The notes beneath the pieces were generated by a model that made no database searches, was not told where the DNA came from, and saw nothing but the letters and a program-made list of their open reading frames with translations. Both the position numbers and the translations under genes were made by a program. DNA of 36,499 bases from Streptomyces sp. CC53 (lineage in GTDB: Bacteria > Actinomycetota > Actinomycetes > Streptomycetales > Streptomycetaceae): the NCBI RefSeq assembly GCF_001865245.1, contig NZ_MKXB01000098.1, positions 1 through 36,499 of the forward strand, given 5' to 3'. Within the stretch, counting starts at the first letter, position 1. The number at the start of each line of letters is the position of its first letter. Shown here in pieces: positions 6,913 through 13,528 of this stretch.

Positions 6913-7506
6913 CGCGCGCTTCCTTCGTCGCTTCGGCTGCACACGGGTCGATGTGCCGGTGGGCTTCGCTACGGACTGCTCCGGCTGTGCCTCCCCCTCC
7001 GCCCCAACCTGTGCCGCCTGCCGGACCTCGGCAAGCTGCCCGCGCAGGGCGCCGGCCTCGGCATGTGCCTCCTCGGCGGCGTGCTGTGCCTGCTCGGCAA
7101 GCTGCACCGCTGCGGCACGTACGCCCTCGGCCTGACGCCGTGCCAACGCCTCGGCGTGGTGTGCCGCCTGCTCGCCGGCGAGCTGCTGGCGCAGGTTCGT
7201 GGCTTCTTCAACGGCGGCGGCGGCTCGTTCTCCGGCGTGGTCGGCCTCGACCTGTGCCGCCTCAGCGGCGGCCTCGGCCCTCTGTGCCTCGGCCCGTGCC
7301 TCCATGGCGTCACGGTGTGCCGCTGCCGCCTCCTGGTGTGCCGTCTGGATGGCGGCGCTGGTGTCCAGCGTGAGCCGTACGCGGTCACCGGCTGAGGCCA
7401 GGCGCTCGGTCAACTCCGTCTCGCGCGGGGTCGGCACACTCGCCAGTGCCCGCGGAGCCGATCCGCGGCCGTCTTGGTCCGCCGGCGGGTTGGTCGTGGT
7501 GCTCAT
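6907..7506 (-). CDS. alanine-rich coiled-coil protein, 199 aa
   Basis: ATG at 7506 (MSTTTNPP) follows a GGGGGAG ribosome site; the frame is open upstream but that part is low complexity. From about residue 35 to 170 the protein is a near-continuous Ala/Glu/Gln heptad-like helix (EARAEAQRAEAAAEAAQ, EEATNLRQQLAGEQAAHHA). It ends with a very basic tail, RVQPKRRRKRAR, that could bind DNA. No membrane segment. Plasmid coiled-coil proteins of this shape often have KfrA-like or partition-accessory roles, but no DNA-binding domain is recognised. Last gene of the ParA-RHH-membrane protein block. Confidence 0.7.
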   Translation of the reverse strand: MSTTTNPPADQDGRGSAPRALASVPTPRETELTERLASAGDRVRLTLDTSAAIQTAHQEAAAAHRDAMEARAEAQRAEAAAEAAQVEADHAGERAAAAVEEATNLRQQLAGEQAAHHAEALARRQAEGVRAAAVQLAEQAQHAAEEAHAEAGALRGQLAEVRQAAQVGAEGEAQPEQSVAKPTGTSTRVQPKRRRKRAR

Positions 7507-8088
7507 CGCTCCCCCTGGGGTCTGGGGCGGCACATGAGTGTGCCGCTGGTGGCCGGGGTGCGGCCGGTGTGCCGCACCCCGGGTGGGGCCGTGGGTCACG
7601 CGTTGACCAGTTCGCGGCTGTCGGCGTCGGCCTGGTCCTCCTGGTCGTCGTCCTGCTGCGGACGCAGGGGGCCGATGTACCGGTTGGCCGCGCCTCGGTC
7701 CAGCGCGATTCCCGCCTCGGCGAGCTCGGTCAACAGCTCCTCGGCAATCGCGTTCGTCGTCCTCGGGTCGTCGGGGGCGATCCGGTGGCAGTACAGGGCT
7801 TCAAGGGCGGCCCGCTTCGTCGGGTAGCTCCGCAGGTCCCGCAGCGGCTCCGCCTCTGCCCCCGGTTCCTCCGCCTCGGCTTCGTCGCTCTCCTGCGGCA
7901 CGCGGGCTGTGATGACTCGGGGTGTGCCGCCGTGTGCCGCCGCTGCCCTGGGCGGCTCGGCGTGCTTCTCGTCGGCGGGGTCGATGCGGTCCGACGGCTC
8001 CTCGTCCGCCTCGGGCTCGTCCTCCGGAACGGTCTCGGCACGCGGTCCCGGCACGGGTGTGCCGCCGTGTGCCGCCGGGGGTGTGCCG
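7159..8088 (+). repeat. cluster of ten GTGTGCCG 8-mers
   Basis: GTGTGCCG occurs on the plus strand at 7159, 7315, 7336, 7538, 7567, 7922, 7932, 8057, 8067 and 8081. About a dozen further TGTGCC words lie between 6986 and 8300. They sit in two genes, in different reading frames, and in the intergenic gap 7507-7595. Nearly all have the same orientation. Elsewhere I noticed only two more 8-mers (about 20137 and 31697). This looks like a clustered recognition sequence. Confidence 0.75.
7527..7580. terminator. two tandem intercistronic hairpins
   Basis: GCGGCACA-TGAG-TGTGCCGC (7527-7546) and GGGGTGCGGC / GCCGCACCCC (7555-7564 and 7571-7580) are both perfect. They fill the 89-bp gap between the DUF2637-like gene and the coiled-coil gene. 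Each carries one GTGTGCCG word. They could attenuate transcription or protect mRNA. Confidence 0.5.
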
Positions 8089-9119
8089 ATCTGTGCCCGT
8101 AGCGCTGCCTCGGCGTCGCTGGCCAGGTTCTCCATGTGCCGGGCGTGCCCCTCCAGCGTGTCCAGAGCACGCGCCTGAACCTGTGCCGTGCTCGGTTGGT
8201 TCCACGGCGACTCGGCGTCGCTGATGCTCAGCTTGGTGGCGCACTGCCTCTGTGCCACGCGGGCTCGGTAGAGGTCGCGCTGTGCCTCGTTCGTGGCGAG
8301 CTCGGCACGGTCCTGCCAGACGGCCAGGCGCCGGGCGATGCGCTGGCCCTTGCGCTTCGCCTTCTCGTCGTCCGGCAGGCGCTTGTATCGGTCGTCCAAG
8401 TCCACGGCCTTGTCCAGCGCGCGGTCTCGGGCGATCTCCTCGGCGGAACGGCTGCGGTGGGCCAGTCCCAGACGGGCCATCAGGCGCTCGCGCAGGTCGC
8501 GCGTGATCTGGGCCATGGCGGTCTGCGACTCGTCCCCCGTGCGGTGTCGCAGCTCAAGGCCAAGGGCCGAGTGGGCGGCCAGGGCGGAGCCGAACGAGCC
8601 GACGATGATGCGGACAACGGTGCTGGCGGAGAGTCCTCCGCCTTCGACCCAGGCCGGAACGGCGGACAGGCCGGCGAACACCCATACGGCCGTGCCGTAC
8701 CAACCCGGGGTGCCGTGCTTCGCCAGCCGCTCGCGGGCTCCGAGCACGCACATGGCGATGAGGCTTTCGAACCCGGCACAGGCCAGGATGCGCTCAGGCT
8801 CCCAGGTCATGCCCAGTCCCTTGGGCGCTGGGGCTCCGGTGAACCTGTAGCCGGTGTTGAGGCTGACACTGGTGCAGATGATGAACGCGGCCACCGCGGC
8901 GAGCGTGCCGGCGGAGAACTTCCGGCGCTTCTCGCTCTCGGTGTCTGCCTCCTCGGCGGCCTGGGGCTCGGGCTGTTCTTCGGCCTGGCCCGCGTCGCTG
9001 GCGCTGGCTCCACGCCGCTTGATGGTGACGGCGGTCAGGACGGCCGCAAGGGCAACGGCGGCAGTGATGGCTGCGGCGTGGTCTCTGGCCCACTCGGCGA
9101 GCTGCGGGAAGTCGGTCAT
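7596..9119 (-). CDS. DUF2637-like membrane protein, 507 aa
   Basis: A plasmid membrane protein of the type often annotated DUF2637 or spread-like. Hydrophobic segments lie near residues 16-33, 70-91 (AAVAAFIICTSVSLNTGY), 111-127, 142-158 and 166-188; a W/F-rich loop (WVFAGLSAVPAWVEGGG) joins two of them. The rest, about residues 195-507, is cytoplasmic: helical and charged, with two copies of AAHGGTP near 355 and 405 and an Asp/Glu-rich end. It lies in the ParA operon after a 28-aa ORF whose stop overlaps its ATG at 9119. In Streptomyces plasmids such proteins accompany transfer or intramycelial spread. The coding DNA contains five of the ten GTGTGCCG words. Confidence 0.7.
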   Translation of the reverse strand: MTDFPQLAEWARDHAAAITAAVALAAVLTAVTIKRRGASASDAGQAEEQPEPQAAEEADTESEKRRKFSAGTLAAVAAFIICTSVSLNTGYRFTGAPAPKGLGMTWEPERILACAGFESLIAMCVLGARERLAKHGTPGWYGTAVWVFAGLSAVPAWVEGGGLSASTVVRIIVGSFGSALAAHSALGLELRHRTGDESQTAMAQITRDLRERLMARLGLAHRSRSAEEIARDRALDKAVDLDDRYKRLPDDEKAKRKGQRIARRLAVWQDRAELATNEAQRDLYRARVAQRQCATKLSISDAESPWNQPSTAQVQARALDTLEGHARHMENLASDAEAALRAQIGTPPAAHGGTPVPGPRAETVPEDEPEADEEPSDRIDPADEKHAEPPRAAAAHGGTPRVITARVPQESDEAEAEEPGAEAEPLRDLRSYPTKRAALEALYCHRIAPDDPRTTNAIAEELLTELAEAGIALDRGAANRYIGPLRPQQDDDQEDQADADSRELVNA

Positions 9120-9202
9120 CGGGCGCTCTCCCGTGCGGTTCCGGCCAGGCTGACGGGCGTGGGCGTCGGCCGGTGCCGGTTGGCCTTAACGTGGTGGTGC
9201 AT
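9116..9202 (-). CDS. 28-aa basic peptide coupled to the DUF2637-like gene
   Basis: A short ORF, ATG 9202 to TGA 9116, overlapping the ATG of the membrane protein by ATGA. The sequence starts MHHHVKANRHRPTPTP and ends SLAGTARESAR. It has a GAGGAG Shine-Dalgarno-like sequence upstream that lies within a short hairpin TGAGG-AGAAA-CCTCA. The overlap and coherent basic composition favour real translation. It could act as a translational on-ramp for the downstream gene; no family is recognised. Confidence 0.5.
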   Translation of the reverse strand: MHHHVKANRHRPTPTPVSLAGTARESAR

Positions 9203-9289
9203 AGGTGAGGTTTCTCCTCATCTCGTGAGGCCCTGGGGGCGCGCTTCGTGGTAGTCGGGCGTCCCCGGGGCCTTCGTCTTCCGGTGCTT

Positions 9290-9345
9290 CCTCGCTTGCT
9301 CCCAAGCTGACACGTAAGGAAGCAAGCAAGCGAGCTAGCTCGCGT
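9290..9345. repeat. GCTAGC/AGCAAGC repeats, site 2 of the partition locus
   Basis: CTCGCTTGCT (from about 9292) is followed after some 20 bases by AGCAAGCAAGCGAG and then GAGCTAGCTC (9332-9341). The arms are inverted, so the region can form a hairpin, and the TAG stop of the RHH gene lies inside the palindrome. The same words recur at 6798-6912 and 10478-10545. Confidence 0.6.
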
Positions 9346-9640
9346 TCTCGCGCGCTGCCTCGATCTCCCGCAGCTCGCGGGCGTACGTCTTCTTGAGAGC
9401 GAACTCGACGGCTTCTCGCTTGCTCCACCCGCGCACGTCGCAGACGTGGGCCACCAACTCGTCCACCTCGGGCGCGACTCGCGTGTTGAGCTGGATGGTG
9501 GGTGCCGGCCCCCTCCGCCTGCGGACGGGCGGGGGCGGCGGGGCCTCGTCACGCGACGCCTGGGCCCCCTTGGGCACGGCGGGGTCTTCGGTCTCCGGCG
9601 CGGAGCGGGGCCGCGGGTTGGGGCGGTCACGTTCGGTCAT
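9335..9640 (-). CDS. ribbon-helix-helix DNA-binding protein, ParB-like partner of ParA
   Basis: A 101-aa protein whose ATG at 9640 overlaps the ParA stop by one base (TGATG). The N-terminal 45 residues are a disordered Pro/Arg/Asp tail. Residues about 47-95 match an RHH fold: TIQLNTRVAPEVDELVAHV (strand plus helix A) and GWSKREAVEFALKKTYARE (helix B). In class Ib partition systems a small RHH protein acts as centromere-binding protein and repressor of its own operon. The GCTAGC repeats that cover the parA promoter and flank this gene are its likely sites. A toxin-antitoxin antitoxin role is less likely given the ParA neighbour. Confidence 0.8.
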   Translation of the reverse strand: MTERDRPNPRPRSAPETEDPAVPKGAQASRDEAPPPPPVRRRRGPAPTIQLNTRVAPEVDELVAHVCDVRGWSKREAVEFALKKTYARELREIEAARENAS

Positions 9641-10476
9641 CAAAGAATCCTGTTCAGAAGTAGCTCGCGGTAGGCCGCGAAAACCTTGTCTCCGCCTGCG
9701 CTGCCGCCGTATTGGGCGTAGAACTCCCCGGCGGAGCGGCATTCCTTCACGATCACCCGGTGCTGGATGTAGGGCGTCAGCAGCATGCCGGGAGAGGTGC
9801 GCTCGAACTCCTCGACGGCCCGCAGGGCATCGCGGGTCCACACGGCGCCGGTGTACGCGGCGCCGAGAATGATCCCTACCTCGTGCGGAAGTCGTGAGAG
9901 TCCCGCCTCTTCCCGGTAGGCGTGGAACTTCCGGACCGTCAGCTTCGCTCCGTCCACCCCGTCTAGGCCGTCCTCGTCGGGCCGCGCGGCGTACACAACC
10001 TTGGTGCAGGCCGTGAGTCCGTTCTGTGTGAGGACACCTCCCTGACGGTTGGGGAAGTCGAGGACGACGAACCCGGCCCGGGTGCCCATAAGGCTCCGCC
10101 TCAGCCTGCGTTCGGCGTGGTCGTCCGGCGTCTTCTCCTGGGCGGAGAGGGCTCGGCTGCTGGGGATGACCCGCAGGTTCGCCGGCCATCCCTTCTCCGG
10201 GTCCAACGAAACGGCGATCTCGTCCGCCCATCCTTCGACATCATCGGCCGCCAGGATGGCGGTCATGTCCAGAGCTCCGCCTTTGTCGTCACGCTGAGGC
10301 TGGGCACCGGTCCACTTGGTGGCGGCTGCCCGGGGGTCGAGATCCCCGAGAATCACCTCCTCGTCGGGGTGCTCCAGTGCGTACGCAACGGCCAGGGACA
10401 CGGCGGTGGCCGTCTTGGTGACGCCACCGGTTTCGGAGTAGCTACCGACTACCTCGGGTCCAGTCATGGGCCGCAT
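9640..10476 (-). CDS. parA: ParA-family partition ATPase
   Basis: A 278-aa ParA/MinD-type P-loop ATPase for plasmid segregation. ATG at 10476 (MRPMTG) is chosen, with a GGAG ribosome site; a second ATG at 10467 is possible. Walker A is ETGGVTKTA at residues 15-23; the motif is KGGxxKT in most ParAs, so the signature lysine is Thr here. Walker A-prime is LGDLDPRAAA, and Walker B is FVVLDFPN. No N-terminal HTH, so it belongs to the short, class Ib-like group. The next gene is the RHH partner. The promoter region is full of GCTAGC words, one touching the ribosome site, which suggests autoregulation by the RHH protein. Confidence 0.85.
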   Translation of the reverse strand: MRPMTGPEVVGSYSETGGVTKTATAVSLAVAYALEHPDEEVILGDLDPRAAATKWTGAQPQRDDKGGALDMTAILAADDVEGWADEIAVSLDPEKGWPANLRVIPSSRALSAQEKTPDDHAERRLRRSLMGTRAGFVVLDFPNRQGGVLTQNGLTACTKVVYAARPDEDGLDGVDGAKLTVRKFHAYREEAGLSRLPHEVGIILGAAYTGAVWTRDALRAVEEFERTSPGMLLTPYIQHRVIVKECRSAGEFYAQYGGSAGGDKVFAAYRELLLNRIL

Positions 10477-10477
10477 G

Positions 10478-10545
10478 CTAGCTCTCTCCCTCCCTCGCTC
10501 GCCGCCTAACACGCACTCTAGGTTGCTAGCTAGCAAGCAAGCAAG
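10478..10545. promoter_or_regulatory. parA promoter/operator with GCTAGC repeats (site 3)
   Basis: Read on the minus strand, TTGCTT and TAGAGT lie 18 bases apart and the palindrome GCTAGCTAGC sits between them. A further GCTAGC (10478-10483) abuts the parA start codon, and AGCAAGCAAGC flanks the -35. An operator between -35 and -10 is the usual place for repression by the RHH partner. Confidence 0.65.
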
Positions 10546-10563
10546 TACAGTGCTGGCACAAGA

Positions 10564-10591
10564 GAGGGGCCGGGCTGGCACCCGACCCCTC
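10564..10591 (+). terminator. hairpin in the leader of the zinc-ribbon gene
   Basis: GAGGGG-C-CGGG (10564-10574) pairs with CCCG-A-CCCCTC (10581-10591) with one mismatch. It lies 70 bases before the ATG at 10662, so it may attenuate that gene or insulate it from the divergent parA promoter. Confidence 0.4.
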
Positions 10592-10661
10592 ACGGTTCGG
10601 CCCTTCCGGCGGCTGCATCTCGTCGCCGGGGGGCCTCGATCCTTGGTTGGAAGGATCTGTC

Positions 10662-10997
10662 ATGACTGTAATGCGCAACGCTGCCGGGGTGACTCGTGGT
10701 GCCGGGTATGCCGGGTGGCCCCTGCTTCCGTCCCTGCCCGTGGGGGAGTCTCGGCCCCGGATCGCGGCGGTGCCGTCGGCCCGGGCCACCGCGCCGGCCG
10801 TGGCTTCGGTGCCGGAGGTTGACGACCTGGTGGCCGTCGCCGCCGCGCTGAACGCTGGCCCCGGCTCCGTCGTCTACATCGACTCGCGCGACATGCTCAG
10901 GGCGCTGAACGCGCAGCCCTGGACGTGCCCGAACTGCGGCGGCGAGAACGACACGGCATTCGCCTACTGCCCCGGCTGCGGCACCCGAAAGCCCTGA
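10662..10997 (+). CDS. zinc-ribbon protein, 111 aa
   Basis: ATG at 10662 follows GGAAGGA 6 bases upstream. The C-terminal 25 residues hold two CxxC knuckles, WTCPNCGGEND and YCPGCGTRKP, a typical small zinc ribbon. The N-terminal 80 residues are Ala/Val/Pro-rich with a DDLVAVAAALNAGPGSVVYIDS segment. It is divergent from parA, across the GCTAGC repeats, and is followed by a perfect terminator. The function is not known. Confidence 0.75.
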   Translation: MTVMRNAAGVTRGAGYAGWPLLPSLPVGESRPRIAAVPSARATAPAVASVPEVDDLVAVAAALNAGPGSVVYIDSRDMLRALNAQPWTCPNCGGENDTAFAYCPGCGTRKP

Positions 10998-11032
10998 CCT
11001 GGAGCACGCCGCACAGCCGCTTCGGCTCGGTA

Positions 11033-11075
11033 CGCGGAAGAGCCCGCCACCATCCCGGTGGCGGGCTCTTCCGCG
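11033..11075. terminator. perfect 19-bp terminator hairpin
   Basis: Arms 11033-11051 and 11057-11075 (CGCGGAAGAGCCCGCCACC and its complement) pair perfectly around the loop ATCCC. It is between the converging zinc-ribbon gene and peptidoglycan hydrolase gene, and next to an 18-bp palindrome at 11085-11102. Confidence 0.85.
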
Positions 11076-11084
11076 GCTTCTGGG

Positions 11085-11102
11085 TTCGCCTGTACAAGCT
11101 AA
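11085..11102. repeat. TGTACA palindrome family, copy 1
   Basis: TTCGCCTGTACAAGCTAA, a near match to the perfect palindrome TTCGCTTGTACAAGCGAA at 31604-31621. It follows the terminator at 11033-11075, between the ends of two convergent genes. Confidence 0.6.
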
Positions 11103-11115
11103 GTCCTCTTGGGCG

Positions 11116-12162
11116 CTACAAGGTCACGCCGCGTTTACGCAGATAGGGGACCGGGTTGATGTCTGAGCCGTACGCGGTTCCCGTGCGGATCTCGAAGTGC
11201 AGGTGAGGCCCGGTCACGTTGCCGGTGGCTCCCGACTGGCCCACCGCCTGACCACCCTTCACCTTCTGCCCCTGGGAAACGGAGATCGAGGACAGATGGG
11301 CGTACTGGCTGTACACCCCGTCATCGTGCCGGATGACGACCTCGTTGCCGTAGCTGACCCCGACGCCGGCCTTGACGACGGTGCCCGGCCCGGCGGCCCG
11401 TACGGTCGTGCCCACGGGCACGGTGAAGTCGATGCCGGTGTGGTAGCCGCTCGCCCAGTGGGCCCCGGAGGCGTGGTAGGCGGTGCCGAGCGGGCCGGCA
11501 ACCGGCTTGGTCCACCCCTCGGCTGACAGCTGCCCGCCGAGAGCCGTGCCCCACTTTGCGGCCGTCGCCGTGATGATGCGCACGTAGTGGTAGGTCTGGC
11601 CCTCGGCGAAGCGCTCGGGCGGAACACCCTTGTAGTGCTCGACCCACCCCCAGCCGGCGTTGTATCCGGCGAGCGCGAGCCGTACCGGGTCGTCCTTGTA
11701 GCCGGACCGGCCGGCCTTCTTCACCATGCTGCACATGTACCGGGCCTGGGCCATGATCGCGTCCTCCGGGTCCTTGGCCCCGAGCGCGGTACCGTCCCCG
11801 TCCGCGTCCTCGCCCCACGTCGCCCAAGTGGAGTCGATGAACTGGGCGATTCCCTTGGCCGTGCCGTACTGGGTCGGGGGCCCCTCTATCGTCGGGTTGA
11901 ATCCGCTCTCCTGGTAGCCCTGGGCAGCCAGAAGCGCGGGCGAGAGCTGCGGGCACTCACCGGCCACGCTCTCGGACGCCTTGATGTACCACCGCGCGTA
12001 CGGGCGGCCGGCGGCGGGCAGAGCCGCGGCGTTCAACCCGTTGACGACTGTCCCCGCGGACGGGTTGGAAGCGCCGGCCCCGGCTCCGACGAGCACGAGC
12101 GCGATCACCGCGACGGGAAGGCCGACCACGGCCGCCGCGGCGGCCTGGACAGCCGCCTTCAC
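11116..12162 (-). CDS. bifunctional lytic transglycosylase / M23 endopeptidase
   Basis: A 348-aa cell-wall hydrolase for the transfer apparatus. GTG at 12162 overlaps the stop of the XRE regulator (GTGA). Residues about 8-32 are a membrane anchor or signal (VVGLPVAVIALVLVGAGAG). A soluble lytic transglycosylase domain follows with AAQGYQESGFNP, where the Glu is the expected catalyst, then GTAKGIAQFIDSTW and LALAGYNAGWGWV. The C-terminal half is an M23 (LytM) zinc peptidase: HTGIDF gives His and Asp ligands and GPHLHFEI the HxH. Such two-domain enzymes are VirB1-like peptidoglycan openers in Gram-positive T4SSs. It is on the opposite strand from the rest of the transfer operon. Confidence 0.9.
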   Translation of the reverse strand: MKAAVQAAAAAVVGLPVAVIALVLVGAGAGASNPSAGTVVNGLNAAALPAAGRPYARWYIKASESVAGECPQLSPALLAAQGYQESGFNPTIEGPPTQYGTAKGIAQFIDSTWATWGEDADGDGTALGAKDPEDAIMAQARYMCSMVKKAGRSGYKDDPVRLALAGYNAGWGWVEHYKGVPPERFAEGQTYHYVRIITATAAKWGTALGGQLSAEGWTKPVAGPLGTAYHASGAHWASGYHTGIDFTVPVGTTVRAAGPGTVVKAGVGVSYGNEVVIRHDDGVYSQYAHLSSISVSQGQKVKGGQAVGQSGATGNVTGPHLHFEIRTGTAYGSDINPVPYLRKRGVTL

Positions 12163-12632
12163 TGTGTCCCCCCGCCATCCGGCCTGCTGCGTGTCTTGAT
12201 CCGCTGGCGCTGACTCTCCCGCCCCGCCTCCCACGCCTCCGCCCACCGCGACCGGCTCACCCCGTAGGCCGCAGCCCACCTCTCAGGGTGCTTCACCCCG
12301 TGCTTGCCCCGCTCCACCTTGCTCACCATCCCCGTACTGACTCCGACCCTGGCCGCTACCTCCCGCTGTGTGACGCCCCGCCGGGCCCGTAGCTCCCTGA
12401 GCGACAGCGGCCCTTCGACCGGGGCGAGCTCGTCAACGGAGCTGTCCAAGGCAGCGGCAAGCGCCTTCACTACCCGGGGGGAGGGGCGGCCGGTCCTCGC
12501 CTCCGCCTTGCGTGCGGTCGCGGGCGTGATCCCTGCGACGACCGCGAGCTGTTCGCAGCTCCAGCCGCGGGCTTCTCGCTTCGCGCGCAACAGGTCGGCG
12601 CGGAACTGCGGGACGCCGCTACTTGGACTCAT
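12159..12632 (-). CDS. tandem-HTH XRE regulator, 157 aa
   Basis: Two XRE helix-turn-helix domains follow one another. The first, about residues 12-65, contains ARGWSCEQLAVVAGITPAT; the second, about 76-135, contains RRGVTQREVAARVGVSTGM and VSKVERGKHGV. ATG at 12632 has a GAGG site upstream; a TTG just before it (12635) is an alternative. It is divergent from the transfer operon and translationally coupled to the peptidoglycan hydrolase. Direct repeats in the intergenic region (12662-12692) are probable operators. It may be the repressor of conjugation genes, the role played by KorA/KorB-like proteins elsewhere. Confidence 0.8.
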   Translation of the reverse strand: MSPSSGVPQFRADLLRAKREARGWSCEQLAVVAGITPATARKAEARTGRPSPRVVKALAAALDSSVDELAPVEGPLSLRELRARRGVTQREVAARVGVSTGMVSKVERGKHGVKHPERWAAAYGVSRSRWAEAWEAGRESQRQRIKTRSRPDGGGTQ

Positions 12633-12661
12633 CAACGCCTCATTTTTATGGCAGTGGTTGT

Positions 12662-12692
12662 TGACAGTGAGTCATGGTAGCGTGACAGCGAG
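12662..12692. promoter_or_regulatory. direct repeats TGACAGyGAG, likely XRE operator
   Basis: TGACAGTGAG (12662-12671) and TGACAGCGAG (12683-12692) are 21 bp apart, that is two helical turns. They lie in the AT-richer 85-bp gap between the XRE gene and the transfer operon. Confidence 0.55.
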
Positions 12693-12717
12693 ATCAGTAC
12701 AGTACGGGGGTGAAATC

Positions 12718-13188
12718 ATGAGTCAACACTCAACCCTGAGGGCTGAACCCCTCAACGTGTCCCGGCACTTCGGCATCCTCGCGGCGCACGGCGGCGCCGG
12801 CGCCTCAACGGTCACCCGATGGATCGACCCCAACGGCGACACAGGCACAACAGAACTCGCCCTCGGGGCACACCTGCCACCGGATTACATCCCGGTCGTG
12901 GTCGCCCGGTCGACAGCTTTCGGCATGGCAAGCGCCGTCCAACTCCTCGGCGCGTGGAACCCGCAGGTCCCTAAGCCGTTCCTCGTCGTCGTCGCGGACG
13001 CCCCCCTTCGCATGCCTCGCGCCTCGGCCTACCGCATCCGCTCGGTCCGCTCCCGCGTCCTCGGCATCGCCAAGGTGCCCTATCTAGTCCGCCTGCGGGA
13101 GATCGACACACCAGCGGCGGGCCTCGCCTACCGCGACGTTCAAAGGGCCGCGCGCAACCTACGACGCCAACTCGGAATCACTGACTAA
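12718..13188 (+). CDS. DUF6668-like protein with GGAGAST loop, first gene of the transfer operon
   Basis: A 156-aa protein with ATG at 12718 and a GGGGG ribosome site. The open frame extends far upstream, but that part lies antisense to the XRE gene. It carries HFGILAAHGGAGASTVTRW, a P-loop-like GxxGxST but without a Lys, so ATP binding is not assured. It goes on with LPPDYIPVVVARSTAFGM and PKPFLVVVADAPLRMP. This pattern matches proteins called DUF6668 that open similar T4SS-like operons in Streptomyces (known from the family; not checked here). It ends LRRQLGITD and is followed 12 bases later by the pilin-like gene. Confidence 0.6.
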   Translation: MSQHSTLRAEPLNVSRHFGILAAHGGAGASTVTRWIDPNGDTGTTELALGAHLPPDYIPVVVARSTAFGMASAVQLLGAWNPQVPKPFLVVVADAPLRMPRASAYRIRSVRSRVLGIAKVPYLVRLREIDTPAAGLAYRDVQRAARNLRRQLGITD

Positions 13189-13200
13189 GGAGACATCCCA

Positions 13201-13518
13201 ATGAGCCTCATGCACGCCGTTTCGGACGTGGTGGCCCTCGCCCCTATGGCTCCCACCCCGCAGCCCACGGGCTGGGACGCGCCACCGGCCTCCCCGCCCG
13301 GCATGGAAACCATCCTCCCGGAATGGGTGGGGTGGGCCAAGTACGTCGCCATCGGCGCCGGAATCCTGGGCCTGATCGCCTGCGGCGTCATGATGATGGT
13401 CGGCCGCCGCAACCGGTCCCACCTCTCCGCAGAGGGCGCCTCGGGCCTGCTGTGGGTCCTCGGCGGCCTGTCCGTCGTCACCCTCGCGGCCGGCGTCGTC
13501 CCCGCGATCGTGACCTGA
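13201..13518 (+). CDS. small two-TM protein, VirB2/pilin-like position
   Basis: A 105-aa protein with a ribosome site GGAGA before ATG 13201. Two membrane segments are clear, at about residues 46-67 (KYVAIGAGILGLIACGVMMMVG) and 83-104 (GLLWVLGGLSVVTLAAGVVPAIV). The N-terminal 40 residues are soluble and Pro-rich. Size, topology and position before the VirB8-like and VirB6-like genes resemble VirB2/TrbC-type subunits of T4SSs, but there is no sequence signature, so the call is by context. Confidence 0.65.
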   Translation: MSLMHAVSDVVALAPMAPTPQPTGWDAPPASPPGMETILPEWVGWAKYVAIGAGILGLIACGVMMMVGRRNRSHLSAEGASGLLWVLGGLSVVTLAAGVVPAIVT

Positions 13519-13528
13519 GGGGACGACC

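Noticed and set aside
9320..9345. GCTAGC repeats as a restriction-site artefact of cloning
   Set aside because: NheI is GCTAGC, but the words are embedded in longer natural repeats (AGCAAGCAAGC) at three places, one overlapping a stop codon, so they are biological.
9186..9428. 80-aa minus-strand frame over the RHH gene end
   Set aside because: It overlaps the RHH gene in another frame and has no recognisable start context. Only the 28-aa ORF at 9116-9202 was kept.
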